In this document: piece after piece, positions 44,269-52,021 of the stretch
How the letters are laid out: each line of letters opens with the position of its first letter
Numbering within the stretch: position 1 is the first letter of the stretch
Source: Bacteroidota bacterium
GTDB taxonomy: Bacteria > Bacteroidota > Bacteroidia > Bacteroidales > VadinHA17
NCBI GenBank assembly: GCA_029552825.1
Contig: JAKPDL010000052.1
Location: 1-58,816, forward strand
Reading direction: 5' to 3'
Length of the DNA: 58,816 bases
Position numbers and translations under genes: made by a program
Notes under the pieces: generated by a model
Told to the model about the DNA's origin: nothing
What the model saw: the letters and a program-made list of their open reading frames with translations, nothing else
Databases searched by the model: none

Positions 44269-45594
44269 TTGGAACAGCAAAAGCAGATTAATCCGTCCCG
44301 TGCTATTGCTATCGTTGTTTCTAATATGATTGGTACGGGAGTTTATACAAGTCTCGGTCTTCAAGCAGCAGGAGTTCATTCGGCTCTCGCATTGATTCTT
44401 ATCTGGATTACAGGAGGGCTGGTTGCTCTTTGTGGAGCTTTAACCTATGGTGAGCTTGCCGCAAGAATACCACGCTCGGGTGGTGAATATATCTTTCTTT
44501 CCAAAATTTACCATCCTGCTTTCGGTTTTCTATCCGGATTTATTTCAATGACAATAGGCTTTGCTGCTCCTCTGGCAATAGCGGCAATTGCATTGGGTTC
44601 ATACATGAATAATATCATTCCTGTTCCTCCAATGCTGACAGCCATATCTGCAATTCTTATTCTTACTGTTCTCAATTCAAGCAGTTTCAGAACGGGTGCT
44701 AATTTCAATTTTATAACCACGTTGCTGAATATAACACTTATTCTTACACTTTGCATTTCAGGTTTTATCAAAGGGCATCACGACGATTTTGAATTGACAT
44801 TTACAAGGTATGACCTGAAACAGGTAATAAATCCTGCCTTTGCAGTCTCTCTTGTATATGTTTCATTTGCCTATTCAGGATGGAATTCAGCGGCTTATAT
44901 AACCCATCAGGTCAGGAATCCAGTTAAAAACCTACCTGTAATTTTTATAACCGGAACTTTAATTGTTATGACACTCTATACGCTTCTGAATTTTATTTTT
45001 CTGTATACAGTTCCGGTTGAACAATTATCAGGAAAGGTTGATGTAGCATTTCTTGCTGCCAGAAATATATTCGGGGAATTCGGAGGCAAATTCATCGCTG
45101 TTTTGATATCAATCGGACTTATAGCATCAATTAATTCACTTCTTATTCTCGGTCCGAGAGTTACTCAGGCTATTGCTGAAGATTATTCTGCACTTAAATT
45201 TTTCGGGAAAGAAAATAGAAACGGTTCCCCATTCTACGCCACAATACTTCTAACAGTTATTTCCTTAACGCTTATATGGACCTCAACCTTTGAACAGATA
45301 ATGACTCTGATAGGATTTACCTTAAGCATCTTTACCATAACTTCTGTTGGAGGACTTTTTGTTCTGAGGCACAGAATGAAGAAAAATAATGAGAATTTTT
45401 ATCACACATTCGGTTATCCGTTTATTCCTTTATTTTTCATTCTGGTTGAAGGTTGCATGATGGTATATGTGTTTGCTAACAGACCTGTACAATCGCTGTC
45501 AGGCATTGGAATTACACTTTCTGGACTATTAGTATGGTGGTTATTAATAAAAAGAAACAGAAAAGCAGAAATTTTATATAAAAGCACTGAATAA
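44269..45594 (+). CDS. APC-family amino acid permease
   Basis: This permease of about 440 residues has twelve predicted membrane segments. The first helix has AIAIVVSNMIGTGVYTSLGL, where the unwound GTG substrate-binding element of the APC fold is visible; YGELAARIPRSGGEYIFL follows. It imports or exchanges amino acids; substrate is unknown. There is no ATG before the first helix. The frame opens with TTG codons at 44236 and 44269, and 44269 gives a short hydrophilic N-terminus (LEQQKQINPSRA). The start is therefore uncertain, and the gene is read alone. Confidence 0.82.
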   Translation: MEQQKQINPSRAIAIVVSNMIGTGVYTSLGLQAAGVHSALALILIWITGGLVALCGALTYGELAARIPRSGGEYIFLSKIYHPAFGFLSGFISMTIGFAAPLAIAAIALGSYMNNIIPVPPMLTAISAILILTVLNSSSFRTGANFNFITTLLNITLILTLCISGFIKGHHDDFELTFTRYDLKQVINPAFAVSLVYVSFAYSGWNSAAYITHQVRNPVKNLPVIFITGTLIVMTLYTLLNFIFLYTVPVEQLSGKVDVAFLAARNIFGEFGGKFIAVLISIGLIASINSLLILGPRVTQAIAEDYSALKFFGKENRNGSPFYATILLTVISLTLIWTSTFEQIMTLIGFTLSIFTITSVGGLFVLRHRMKKNNENFYHTFGYPFIPLFFILVEGCMMVYVFANRPVQSLSGIGITLSGLLVWWLLIKRNRKAEILYKSTE

Positions 45595-45739
45595 GTACTC
45601 TGTATAATTGTTTAAGTCCTGTTCCTGAACCGGGGTTAAATTTTAAAAAATACCTGATAATCTTACTATTAATATTTTATCATAAATAAAAGAATCTATC
45701 TTTGCATTTTGATTTTTGTAAGTGGGGGAATTAATAAGC

Positions 45740-46303
45740 ATGATTATTTCAGATCCCGGTATATTATCATGGCTTAAAGAAACAATTGCAATATTCTTTC
45801 TGACTTTTATTCATGAGGATGCAGCAATTGTAGCTGCCGGTTTTGCCAAAGTTGAACGTGGCTTGCCGCTTATTTATGCCTATTTGCCTGTATATACAGG
45901 AATAGTAGCGGGTGACATACTGATTTACGGACTGGGCAGACTGGCCCGTGAGAACAGATGGCTCAGGTCGAAGATTATTGGTCCGAAGGTGGAAAAAGTG
46001 AAAACATGGCTTGAATTGAACCTTGTAAAAGTTCTTATAATCTGTAGACTCACCCCCGGGTTGCTTTTCCCTACTTTTGTTGCATGCGGATGGTTTCGTA
46101 TACCTTTCTGGAGATTTGCAATTGTGTCAATAACAGCAGGAGCTTTATACTCTTCACTGGTACTTACTATAGTGATCCTGTTCGGGGATCTTGTTCTTTT
46201 TAAACTTGGGTACTGGTCGTGGGCAGTACTTGCAGCAGTTGTCATAATATTCGCAGTAAGAAACTATATTAATCAGGTCAGGAACGATAAACAGAAAATA
46301 TGA
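45740..46303 (+). CDS. DedA-family membrane protein
   Basis: This protein of about 187 residues is in the DedA/SNARE-associated family. It has several membrane segments, the early acidic pair in FLTFIHEDAAIVAAGF and the conserved arginine/proline region in CRLTPGLLFPTFVACGWFRIPF. DedA proteins are linked to lipid translocation and proton-dependent membrane homeostasis. The frame opens at a GTG (45722); the ATG at 45740 is preferred. It overlaps the following ATP-grasp gene by four bases, so the two are translationally coupled. A TATCTTTG -7-like box lies just upstream, near 45698. Confidence 0.88.
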   Translation: MIISDPGILSWLKETIAIFFLTFIHEDAAIVAAGFAKVERGLPLIYAYLPVYTGIVAGDILIYGLGRLARENRWLRSKIIGPKVEKVKTWLELNLVKVLIICRLTPGLLFPTFVACGWFRIPFWRFAIVSITAGALYSSLVLTIVILFGDLVLFKLGYWSWAVLAAVVIIFAVRNYINQVRNDKQKI

Positions 46304-47475
46304 CAGAAGTATTATCGCAAAAATTAATTAAAACATTCAGAAGGTATGTGCCGTCGATGAAAAAGAAATTCAATGGCATGCCATCTCTTGAGGATCTTAA
46401 AAAGTTCATTGCAACTGCAGAAAGAATTCCTAATAATATTCTTTATATTCCGGTGGGATTGCGCTGGCTATGGCTTGGTCTGAGATACAGAAGCCTGACC
46501 CTGCCTTCTGTGTCAAATCCTATGATAGAAACGGGCGGGTTTATGGGAGAATCCAAAGCTTCTGTACTCGATATGGTGGGAGATGAATATAGAAACTGGA
46601 TTGCCAGATATATTCTTTTTCACAGGGATGGAGGCAGTGCAGATTCAAATTTCCAGCGGGCTCTTGAGGCTTTAAAAATAAAAGGGCTTGAATTCCCAAT
46701 AGTTGCCAAACCAGATATTGGATGGAACGGGTACGGAGTAAGATTTGTTGAAAATGAAACACAGTTGCTGGAATATCTGGAACAATTCCCTCCAGGTGCG
46801 AATCTTATACTGCAGGAAGCTGTTAATTATGATGGGGAAGCTGGTATTTTTTATATAAGAATCCCGGGTAACGAAAAAGGATACATATATTCGATAACAC
46901 TCCGGTATTATCCTTTTGTGGTTGGAGATGGTAAATCGACTCTGAAGCAGCTTATTGAAAATGATGAACGCACGAAATTCAGGGCACATCTTTACCTTGG
47001 CAAGAGTCCGAAGCATGTAGGTTTCAGCAATGAAGACCTTGAGAGGGTTCCTCCTGAGGGAGAACTTATTCGTCTGGCTTTTATTGGTTCTCTTCGTGCA
47101 GGAGGTCTTTACCGCGACGGGAGTCATCTGATAACTCCGGAGCTTACAGAAAGATTTGACACTATTGCAAGAAGCATGCCCGAGTTTTATTATGGCAGAT
47201 TTGATATAAGGTTTGATTCTACAGATCTTCTTAAAAGAGGGGAGGGTTTTAAGATTATCGAGATAAATGGTGCGGGAGCTGAAGCAATTCAGGCCTGGGA
47301 CCCTAATGTTTCCCTGATGAAGCTTTATAGTGAATTCTTCAGAGCACAGAGCCTTCTTTTCAAGGTGGCAGATCGCAACCGTAAACGGGGATATAAACCC
47401 GCAACAATAAAAGATTTTCTTAAAGCAATAAAAAAGCAAAACCGGCTGGTCGACATGTATCCCCCAGCCAGCTAA
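46300..47475 (+). CDS. ATP-grasp ligase-like protein paired with DedA
   Basis: This 391-residue cytoplasmic protein has ATP-grasp features: the first nucleotide-binding strand LEFPIVAKPDIGWNGYGVRF (~127-146), a middle region with LILQEAVNYDGEAGIFY, and a C-terminal metal/ATP-binding strand with FKIIEINGAGAEAIQAW. It resembles D-alanine-D-alanine-ligase-like proteins, but no substrate is assignable. Coupling with DedA (four-base overlap) suggests it modifies a lipid or envelope precursor that DedA moves. It is the last gene of this pair, and 140 bases follow before the next gene. Confidence 0.78.
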   Translation: MTEVLSQKLIKTFRRYVPSMKKKFNGMPSLEDLKKFIATAERIPNNILYIPVGLRWLWLGLRYRSLTLPSVSNPMIETGGFMGESKASVLDMVGDEYRNWIARYILFHRDGGSADSNFQRALEALKIKGLEFPIVAKPDIGWNGYGVRFVENETQLLEYLEQFPPGANLILQEAVNYDGEAGIFYIRIPGNEKGYIYSITLRYYPFVVGDGKSTLKQLIENDERTKFRAHLYLGKSPKHVGFSNEDLERVPPEGELIRLAFIGSLRAGGLYRDGSHLITPELTERFDTIARSMPEFYYGRFDIRFDSTDLLKRGEGFKIIEINGAGAEAIQAWDPNVSLMKLYSEFFRAQSLLFKVADRNRKRGYKPATIKDFLKAIKKQNRLVDMYPPAS

Positions 47476-47615
47476 TTGAGGAAATGCCATTTTTCCGGTT
47501 ATTTTTCCGGAAATTCAAAAATTTTTTTGCTTTAAATCAATCACTTTCTTAACTTTGATAAAAGACAAAAAAGAATACTTATTGGAAAATTACAAACCCC
47601 AAAAAATCTGATATT

Positions 47616-47915
47616 ATGAATGCATATCTTGTTATTCTAGCTCAGTCAGTAGCAACAGCTGCAATTGAAATAATTATTTTGCTGCTTTGCGCTGGTGTAG
47701 TAGGCTTCCTTTCCGCCTGGTTCTACCAGAAGGCATACTTTACTCCTATTATCAGGAAACTGGAGGAAGAAAAAGAGCAATTAAACCGTAGAATTGAAGA
47801 ACTAAATTCTGAAATTTCAGGCTTGAAAAGCAAAATTTCAGGTATGGAGAATTTATTAGCTGAAAAAGAAAGAGAAATCCAGGAGCTTAAAAACCAGATG
47901 AAGAAAGAAGGATGA
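47616..47915 (+). CDS. Small membrane-anchored coiled-coil protein
   Basis: This 99-residue product has one membrane segment (about residues 14-36, IEIIILLLCAGVVGFLSAWF) followed by a charged heptad-rich coiled coil (~45-95; EELNSEISGLKSKISGM and AEKEREIQELKNQMK). It resembles small tethering or shape-related proteins but I do not recognise a family. It is monocistronic with its own strong terminator. Composition and position support a real gene. Confidence 0.72.
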   Translation: MNAYLVILAQSVATAAIEIIILLLCAGVVGFLSAWFYQKAYFTPIIRKLEEEKEQLNRRIEELNSEISGLKSKISGMENLLAEKEREIQELKNQMKKEG

Positions 47916-47934
47916 TTTTAACGGTTAATATGAT

Positions 47935-47966
47935 ATAGCCGGTCTACTAGACCGGCTATTCTTTTA
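47935..47966 (+). terminator. Strong terminator after the coiled-coil gene
   Basis: A perfect eleven-base stem (ATAGCCGGTCT with AGACCGGCTAT) and a three-base loop are followed by a T-rich tail. It lies 20 bases after the stop at 47915. Confidence 0.8.
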
Positions 47967-48068
47967 TTTATGCATTTATGTTACCCCTTTCATGAGGTGA
48001 CACAAATAGGCAACAAATAAATCCAGAACTTCAAATTGGGTTGAAGAAATATATACCGTGGGCTGCAA

Positions 48069-48491
48069 TTATTTTGTCCAGTGCATAGTGACTGAATAGG
48101 TGCCATATGTATTATCAACTTCTTCACCCTGAAGTATAAGGTCATCTTTTGTCAGCTTGACAACAGTCATTTCATCTGTATCCCCATTACTGTCTGTCGT
48201 ATAAAGTGTTTTACCATCATCAGACAGTTCCCAGGTACCTGATTCTGATTGATTAAGCATACTCAGTGTAAAGGTACCGTTCTTTTTAAATTCCATTGTA
48301 CTGTTCGTCATTAGCGCATTAACAAAGGCTACAATGGAAATGACGTTCTGATCAGTGGAGTTAGTGGTTATCTCCTTGAACTTCCAGATATGATCAGTCA
48401 GAAGTTCTTCATCATTAAGCTTTTCACAGCCTGTGGAAAATAATAATGAAAAGCCAATCAGTAATGTGGTAATTTTTATAAAACTTTTCAT
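48069..48491 (-). CDS. Lipocalin-like lipoprotein
   Basis: This 140-residue lipoprotein (lipobox STGC, Cys22) has a single compact beta-barrel domain starting LLTDHIWKFKEITTNS. It has GTFTLSMLNQSESGTWELSDDGKTLY, typical of Bacteroidota lipocalin-like proteins, in which the GTWxLxxxGKxL segment recurs. Likely role is binding a hydrophobic ligand at the envelope; not proven. It is convergent with the coiled-coil gene and monocistronic. Confidence 0.78.
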   Translation of the reverse strand: MKSFIKITTLLIGFSLLFSTGCEKLNDEELLTDHIWKFKEITTNSTDQNVISIVAFVNALMTNSTMEFKKNGTFTLSMLNQSESGTWELSDDGKTLYTTDSNGDTDEMTVVKLTKDDLILQGEEVDNTYGTYSVTMHWTK

Positions 48492-48574
48492 GACAATGGA
48501 TTTTAATAACTAACGGATATTGTCTTTGTATATTATCTTAAGGTTAATGAATTTAAGTATAATAAGAACTTATG

Positions 48575-48647
48575 TTGACCCACCTGGACTCGAACCAGGA
48601 CTCTGCGGAACCAAAATCCGTCGTGTTACCAATTACACCATGGGTCA
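48575..48647 (-). tRNA. tRNA-Gln (TTG)
   Basis: On the minus strand the acceptor TGACCCA pairs with TGGGTCA. The D arm contains GGTGTAATTGGTAACAC, the anticodon arm CGGATTTTGGTTCCG gives anticodon TTG for glutamine, and the T arm contains GGTTCGAGTCC. The discriminator A is at 48575 and no CCA is encoded. Confidence 0.95.
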
Positions 48648-48736
48648 CTATTATAGTCAGTTTTCTGATGCAAAAATAGAAAAAAATATTGTTATTTTTA
48701 CTTTCTGTGGATCTGATGTATTATAATATTCTGAAA

Positions 48737-49570
48737 ATGTTTGATATAAACAAAAATGAAATAGATTCAATTATTGGTTTACTGGAAACTGCAGGTCAGG
48801 AAATTATTAAGGTATACAGGCATAATGATTTTGGAACATTTTTGAAAGAAGACCGTAGCCCTGTAACCAGGGCTGACCTGATATCAGATTACATAGTAAA
48901 AGAAGGGCTGAAAGAATTAACACCGGAAATACCTGTTTTCAGTGAGGAAACAATAGATACTGGCAATTATTTAAGGTTGGAAAGGAATACTCTATGGATT
49001 CTTGACCCCCTTGACGGAACGAAGGAATTTATTGCCCGTAATGATGAGTTCTGCATTTCCCTGGCTCTAATAACAGATGGTAAGCCAGTGGCTGGTTTTA
49101 TACATGCCCCTGTATTTAAAAAAACGTGGTTTGCAGTAAGGGGAAAAGGAACCTGGATGTTGGTGGCGGGAGAAAAAACAAGAGTGCCAGCTTTTAAACC
49201 TGACGGACCTTACAGGATACTTAGAAGTCGTTCGCATCATTCTCAGGCTGAGGAAAGCTGGTTAAAGAAAATAAGTCTAATGTATGAGACAGAAATAATA
49301 ACAAAAGGGAGTGCTATAAAATTTTGTGAAATTGCCGAGGGTTATGCTGATTTGTATCTAAAATCAAGTTTAATTAATGAATGGGATGTAGCGGCAGGGC
49401 ATATAATTGTTGAAGAGGCTGGAGGTGGAATTATAGAAATTGCAACAGGTAAGCCGCCGGTTTATAATAAAAAAGATTATCATCAGCATCCTTTTATAAC
49501 TTACGGAGTAAGAGGGGAAAAAATATTGAATGATATACTTCAGATTCTGAAAATAGGCAGGAGGGATTAA
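48737..49570 (+). CDS. cysQ: 3'(2'),5'-bisphosphate nucleotidase (CysQ)
   Basis: This protein of about 277 residues belongs to the inositol monophosphatase superfamily. The metal and phosphate-binding motifs are FSEETIDTG, WILDPLDGTKEFIARNDEF (the DPxDGT motif) and INEWDVAAGHIIVEEAGG (the WDxAAG motif). CysQ removes the 3'-phosphate from pAp/PAPS, protecting cells during sulfur assimilation. The frame opens at 48689, but the ATG at 48737 starts the conserved sequence. It overlaps the converging SiaC-like gene by four bases. Confidence 0.9.
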   Translation: MFDINKNEIDSIIGLLETAGQEIIKVYRHNDFGTFLKEDRSPVTRADLISDYIVKEGLKELTPEIPVFSEETIDTGNYLRLERNTLWILDPLDGTKEFIARNDEFCISLALITDGKPVAGFIHAPVFKKTWFAVRGKGTWMLVAGEKTRVPAFKPDGPYRILRSRSHHSQAEESWLKKISLMYETEIITKGSAIKFCEIAEGYADLYLKSSLINEWDVAAGHIIVEEAGGGIIEIATGKPPVYNKKDYHQHPFITYGVRGEKILNDILQILKIGRRD

Positions 49571-49983
49571 TTAAGAACAGTTATTTCGCATTTATCAATA
49601 TCTTCAATTCTGATAATACGGAAAGGACATCTGACAAGTGCAGAAATAATCGAACCAAGATCATACATGTCTTCATCCCCCTCTTCATAAAACCATGATA
49701 CCTGTAATTTATTACCTGGTAAATAAATCAGTTCTGTCATTTCCTTAAGAATAGTGTATATCCATTTTATAGATCTCGTATTTATAAACTCAAAAGCGAA
49801 TATTATATCTGTTTTTCCTGCCCATTCAGAAATATATTTTGAAACCCATTCGTAAATAGGTTTGTAAAAGTTGTTTGGATCTTCGGGAATAGACCTGCCT
49901 TTAATGAAAATAATACCCTGTTCCAGAACAATTTCAGGCGTTTTGTTTGTAGCTTCTATCCTTATTGATTGAGGATACATCAA
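49567..49983 (-). CDS. SiaC-family regulatory phosphoprotein (DUF1987)
   Basis: This 138-residue single-domain protein resembles SiaC. It has the TPEIVLEQGIIFIKGRSIPED N-terminal block, FYKPIYEWVSKYI, and the phospho-acceptor region EFINTRSIKWI, where Thr69 aligns with SiaC's regulated Thr. The acidic VSWFYEEGDEDMYDLG block near 95-110 also matches. SiaC proteins are phosphorylated by SiaB-type kinases and dephosphorylated by PP2C phosphatases, and control a downstream partner such as a diguanylate cyclase. No such partner is adjacent. A PP2C is encoded 6 kb away, but a link is only speculative. Confidence 0.83.
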   Translation of the reverse strand: MMYPQSIRIEATNKTPEIVLEQGIIFIKGRSIPEDPNNFYKPIYEWVSKYISEWAGKTDIIFAFEFINTRSIKWIYTILKEMTELIYLPGNKLQVSWFYEEGDEDMYDLGSIISALVRCPFRIIRIEDIDKCEITVLN

Positions 49984-50099
49984 TTTTAAACGTTTTTAAC
50001 ATGCTAAAATAAGATATAATTCTTTTGAATAAAAGTATGAAAATACTTTTAACTTAACCGAACATAACTAAAATAAACAATGTAGTTTATTCTGACATT

Positions 50100-50336
50100 C
50101 TATTTTTTCCTTGAAAAAAGTGTGGGAATTGTAGGTTCTTCCCATAATGAAGGGTATTCGTCGTCGAATTTTTTTATAATGGCTTTCATTATTGTTTCCC
50201 TGAGAAATTCAGATTTGTTTTTAATCCGATACCTGCTGCAGTAAATATCGAGGGCTTTCAGTTCCCTGTTGTTTAGCATTAGCGATAGTCTGTTTTTACG
50301 TTTAAGATTTTCTTCTTTGTACAGTGTGCGCTTCAC
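50100..50336 (-). CDS. Small ribbon-helix-helix-like DNA-binding protein
   Basis: This 78-residue protein has a basic head followed by NRLSLMLNNRELKALDIYCSRY and IKNKSEFLRETIMKAI, which fit a CopG/Arc-type ribbon-helix-helix (~16-55). A short acidic tail contains DDEYPSLWEEPTIP. I recognise similar small proteins in Bacteroidales but know no assigned role. It could be a stand-alone regulator or an antitoxin; no toxin gene is adjacent. About 120 bases separate it from the SiaC-like gene, so it is probably separately transcribed. Confidence 0.75.
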   Translation of the reverse strand: MKRTLYKEENLKRKNRLSLMLNNRELKALDIYCSRYRIKNKSEFLRETIMKAIIKKFDDEYPSLWEEPTIPTLFSRKK

Positions 50337-50631
50337 AACTGCTTTAACTTTGAATATGGCGTAAAATTACAAGGTTGGCATCAGGTATTATTATTTTTAA
50401 AAGATAAGTTTTTAACAAATTCATTTTCAAATATTTTAAAAAATTGTAAATCAATAATATAAACTCTTTACAACTTTTAATTCTACCACTCATAATTAGT
50501 ATTTTTAAATCAGTCATGCAAAATGAATCTACAATAACTTGATTTTGGATTAAAATCTTTAAATAGCCAATTGAGACGATTATTAAATTCTTATCTTCGT
50601 ACCTCATTTCCTGTATTAATTTATTGTAGAT
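50337..50631. other. Intergenic region upstream of the TolC-like gene
   Basis: This is 295 bases of very AT-rich sequence between the ribbon-helix-helix gene and the TolC-like gene. An imperfect plus-strand -7-like TATCTTCG lies near 50591. An 87-codon minus-strand frame here has a biased, coil-poor composition and is not accepted as a gene. Confidence 0.45.
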
Positions 50632-52011
50632 ATGATTGTAAAACGTTTCATTTCACTGGTTCTATTATTTAGCTTAATATCTGCTGGTTTATATTCCCAG
50701 AAGAAATTGTGGACACTTGAGGAATGTGTCAGGTATGCACTGGAGAGGAATATACAGGTAAAACAGCAGGAATTGCAGACCAGGGTACAGAAAAATGCCC
50801 TGGATCTGGCTAAACTGAAGCTTTTACCAACACTGGCGGGTAATGCAACACACAATTATTCTTTCGGAAGAGCTCTTGATGAAACAACTTATGAATTTAC
50901 CGAGCATGAGAATGTGCGTACCAATAATTTTTATATAGGAGGTAATCTGACCATCTTCAGCGGATTACAGAATTATCATTCGATCAAAAAATACAGGTAT
51001 GAGTTGCTTGCCAGTGAGGAGGATCTGGAAACTATAAAGAATAACATTGCTCTTAGTGTAGCTATGGGATATCTGCAGATACTTCTGAATAAAGAATTAG
51101 TAAATGCAACAGAAAGCCAGTTACTCATTACCCGTCAGCAGATTGATAAAACACGTAAGCTTGTTGAAGCCGGAAGTGTTGCTGTTGGTAATCTTTTGCA
51201 GATTGAAGCTCAGGCAGCGCAGGAAGAACTTCAGCTTGTTAATCTTAAAAACCAGCTTGAGTTATCTTATCTCAGTTTAGCTCAGCTTCTTGAGCTTGAA
51301 ACACCGGCTGGTTTTGAGATAATTATACCGGAAATTAGTATTGACACTGGCTATATTGTTACAGGAACTGTGGAAGATATTTTTCAGGTGGCATGTAAAA
51401 ACAGGCCTGAAATTTTAAGTTCAGAAATGAGACTTAGGTCGAGTGAATTTGATTTGAAAATTGCAGAAGGAGCACGGAGCCCGCGTATTACAATGAGCCA
51501 TTCATTCAGTACCGGGTATTCAGATATAAGAAAAAAACTGCTGGGAATTGATCCCTCAACGGGCCCTATTTACGGAAAATACACATTTGCCGATCAGATT
51601 CATGACAATGTGAATTACGGAATTGGCTTTTCACTCAGTTTGCCGATTTTGAATGGGTGGCAGATTAATAAAAATATTTCAAATTCCAAGCTTTCCATTG
51701 AAAATAGCAGGTATGCACTTGATGCAACGCGGAAACAGCTTTATAAAAACATTCAGCAGGCTTATGCTGATGCACAGGCTGCCCTGAAAAAGTATACTGC
51801 CAGCATAAAAGCGGTGCAATCGGCAGAAGAATCGTTCAGATATTCTGAGCAGAGATTCAACGTCGGTCTGGTGACGCCTGTTGATTATAATGCAGCGAAA
51901 ACACAGCTTCTCAGGGCACAGTCTGAACTCGCCCAGTCGAAGTATGAATTTGTATTTAAAATTAAAGTTCTTGATTTTTATAAAGGAATACCCATAACAT
52001 TACCACAATAA
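50632..52011 (+). CDS. TolC-family outer-membrane efflux/secretion channel
   Basis: This 459-residue protein has a signal peptide (1-22, ending LYSQ). The two-fold TolC layout follows: LTLEECVRYALERNIQVKQQ-type opening (~26-50), long amphipathic helices, and the repeat at LDATRKQLYKNIQQAYADAQ with EQRFNVGLVTPVDYNAAKTQ near the end. It forms an outer-membrane duct for efflux or type I secretion together with the membrane-fusion protein encoded 10 bases downstream. No inner-membrane pump gene follows, so the partner must be elsewhere. Confidence 0.9.
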   Translation: MIVKRFISLVLLFSLISAGLYSQKKLWTLEECVRYALERNIQVKQQELQTRVQKNALDLAKLKLLPTLAGNATHNYSFGRALDETTYEFTEHENVRTNNFYIGGNLTIFSGLQNYHSIKKYRYELLASEEDLETIKNNIALSVAMGYLQILLNKELVNATESQLLITRQQIDKTRKLVEAGSVAVGNLLQIEAQAAQEELQLVNLKNQLELSYLSLAQLLELETPAGFEIIIPEISIDTGYIVTGTVEDIFQVACKNRPEILSSEMRLRSSEFDLKIAEGARSPRITMSHSFSTGYSDIRKKLLGIDPSTGPIYGKYTFADQIHDNVNYGIGFSLSLPILNGWQINKNISNSKLSIENSRYALDATRKQLYKNIQQAYADAQAALKKYTASIKAVQSAEESFRYSEQRFNVGLVTPVDYNAAKTQLLRAQSELAQSKYEFVFKIKVLDFYKGIPITLPQ

Positions 52012-52021
52012 TTTTGCTTTT

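Noticed and set aside
46672-47490. A 272-codon open frame antisense to the ATP-grasp gene.
   Set aside because: It mirrors the real gene, its protein is cysteine-rich with no recognisable domain, and the sense frame is coupled to DedA.
48520-48726. A plus-strand frame running across the tRNA-Gln gene.
   Set aside because: Its only notable peptide is the antisense translation of a tRNA, a common false gene.
49984-50000. AAACGTTT upstream of the SiaC-like gene, resembling the LacI operator core.
   Set aside because: The flanks do not match the two good operators (no TTTC before and no CGG after), so it is probably chance in AT-rich DNA.
50344-50607. An 87-codon minus-strand frame before the TolC-like gene.
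   Set aside because: It lies in very AT-rich DNA with Ile/Leu/Lys-biased translation and no motif; more likely chance.
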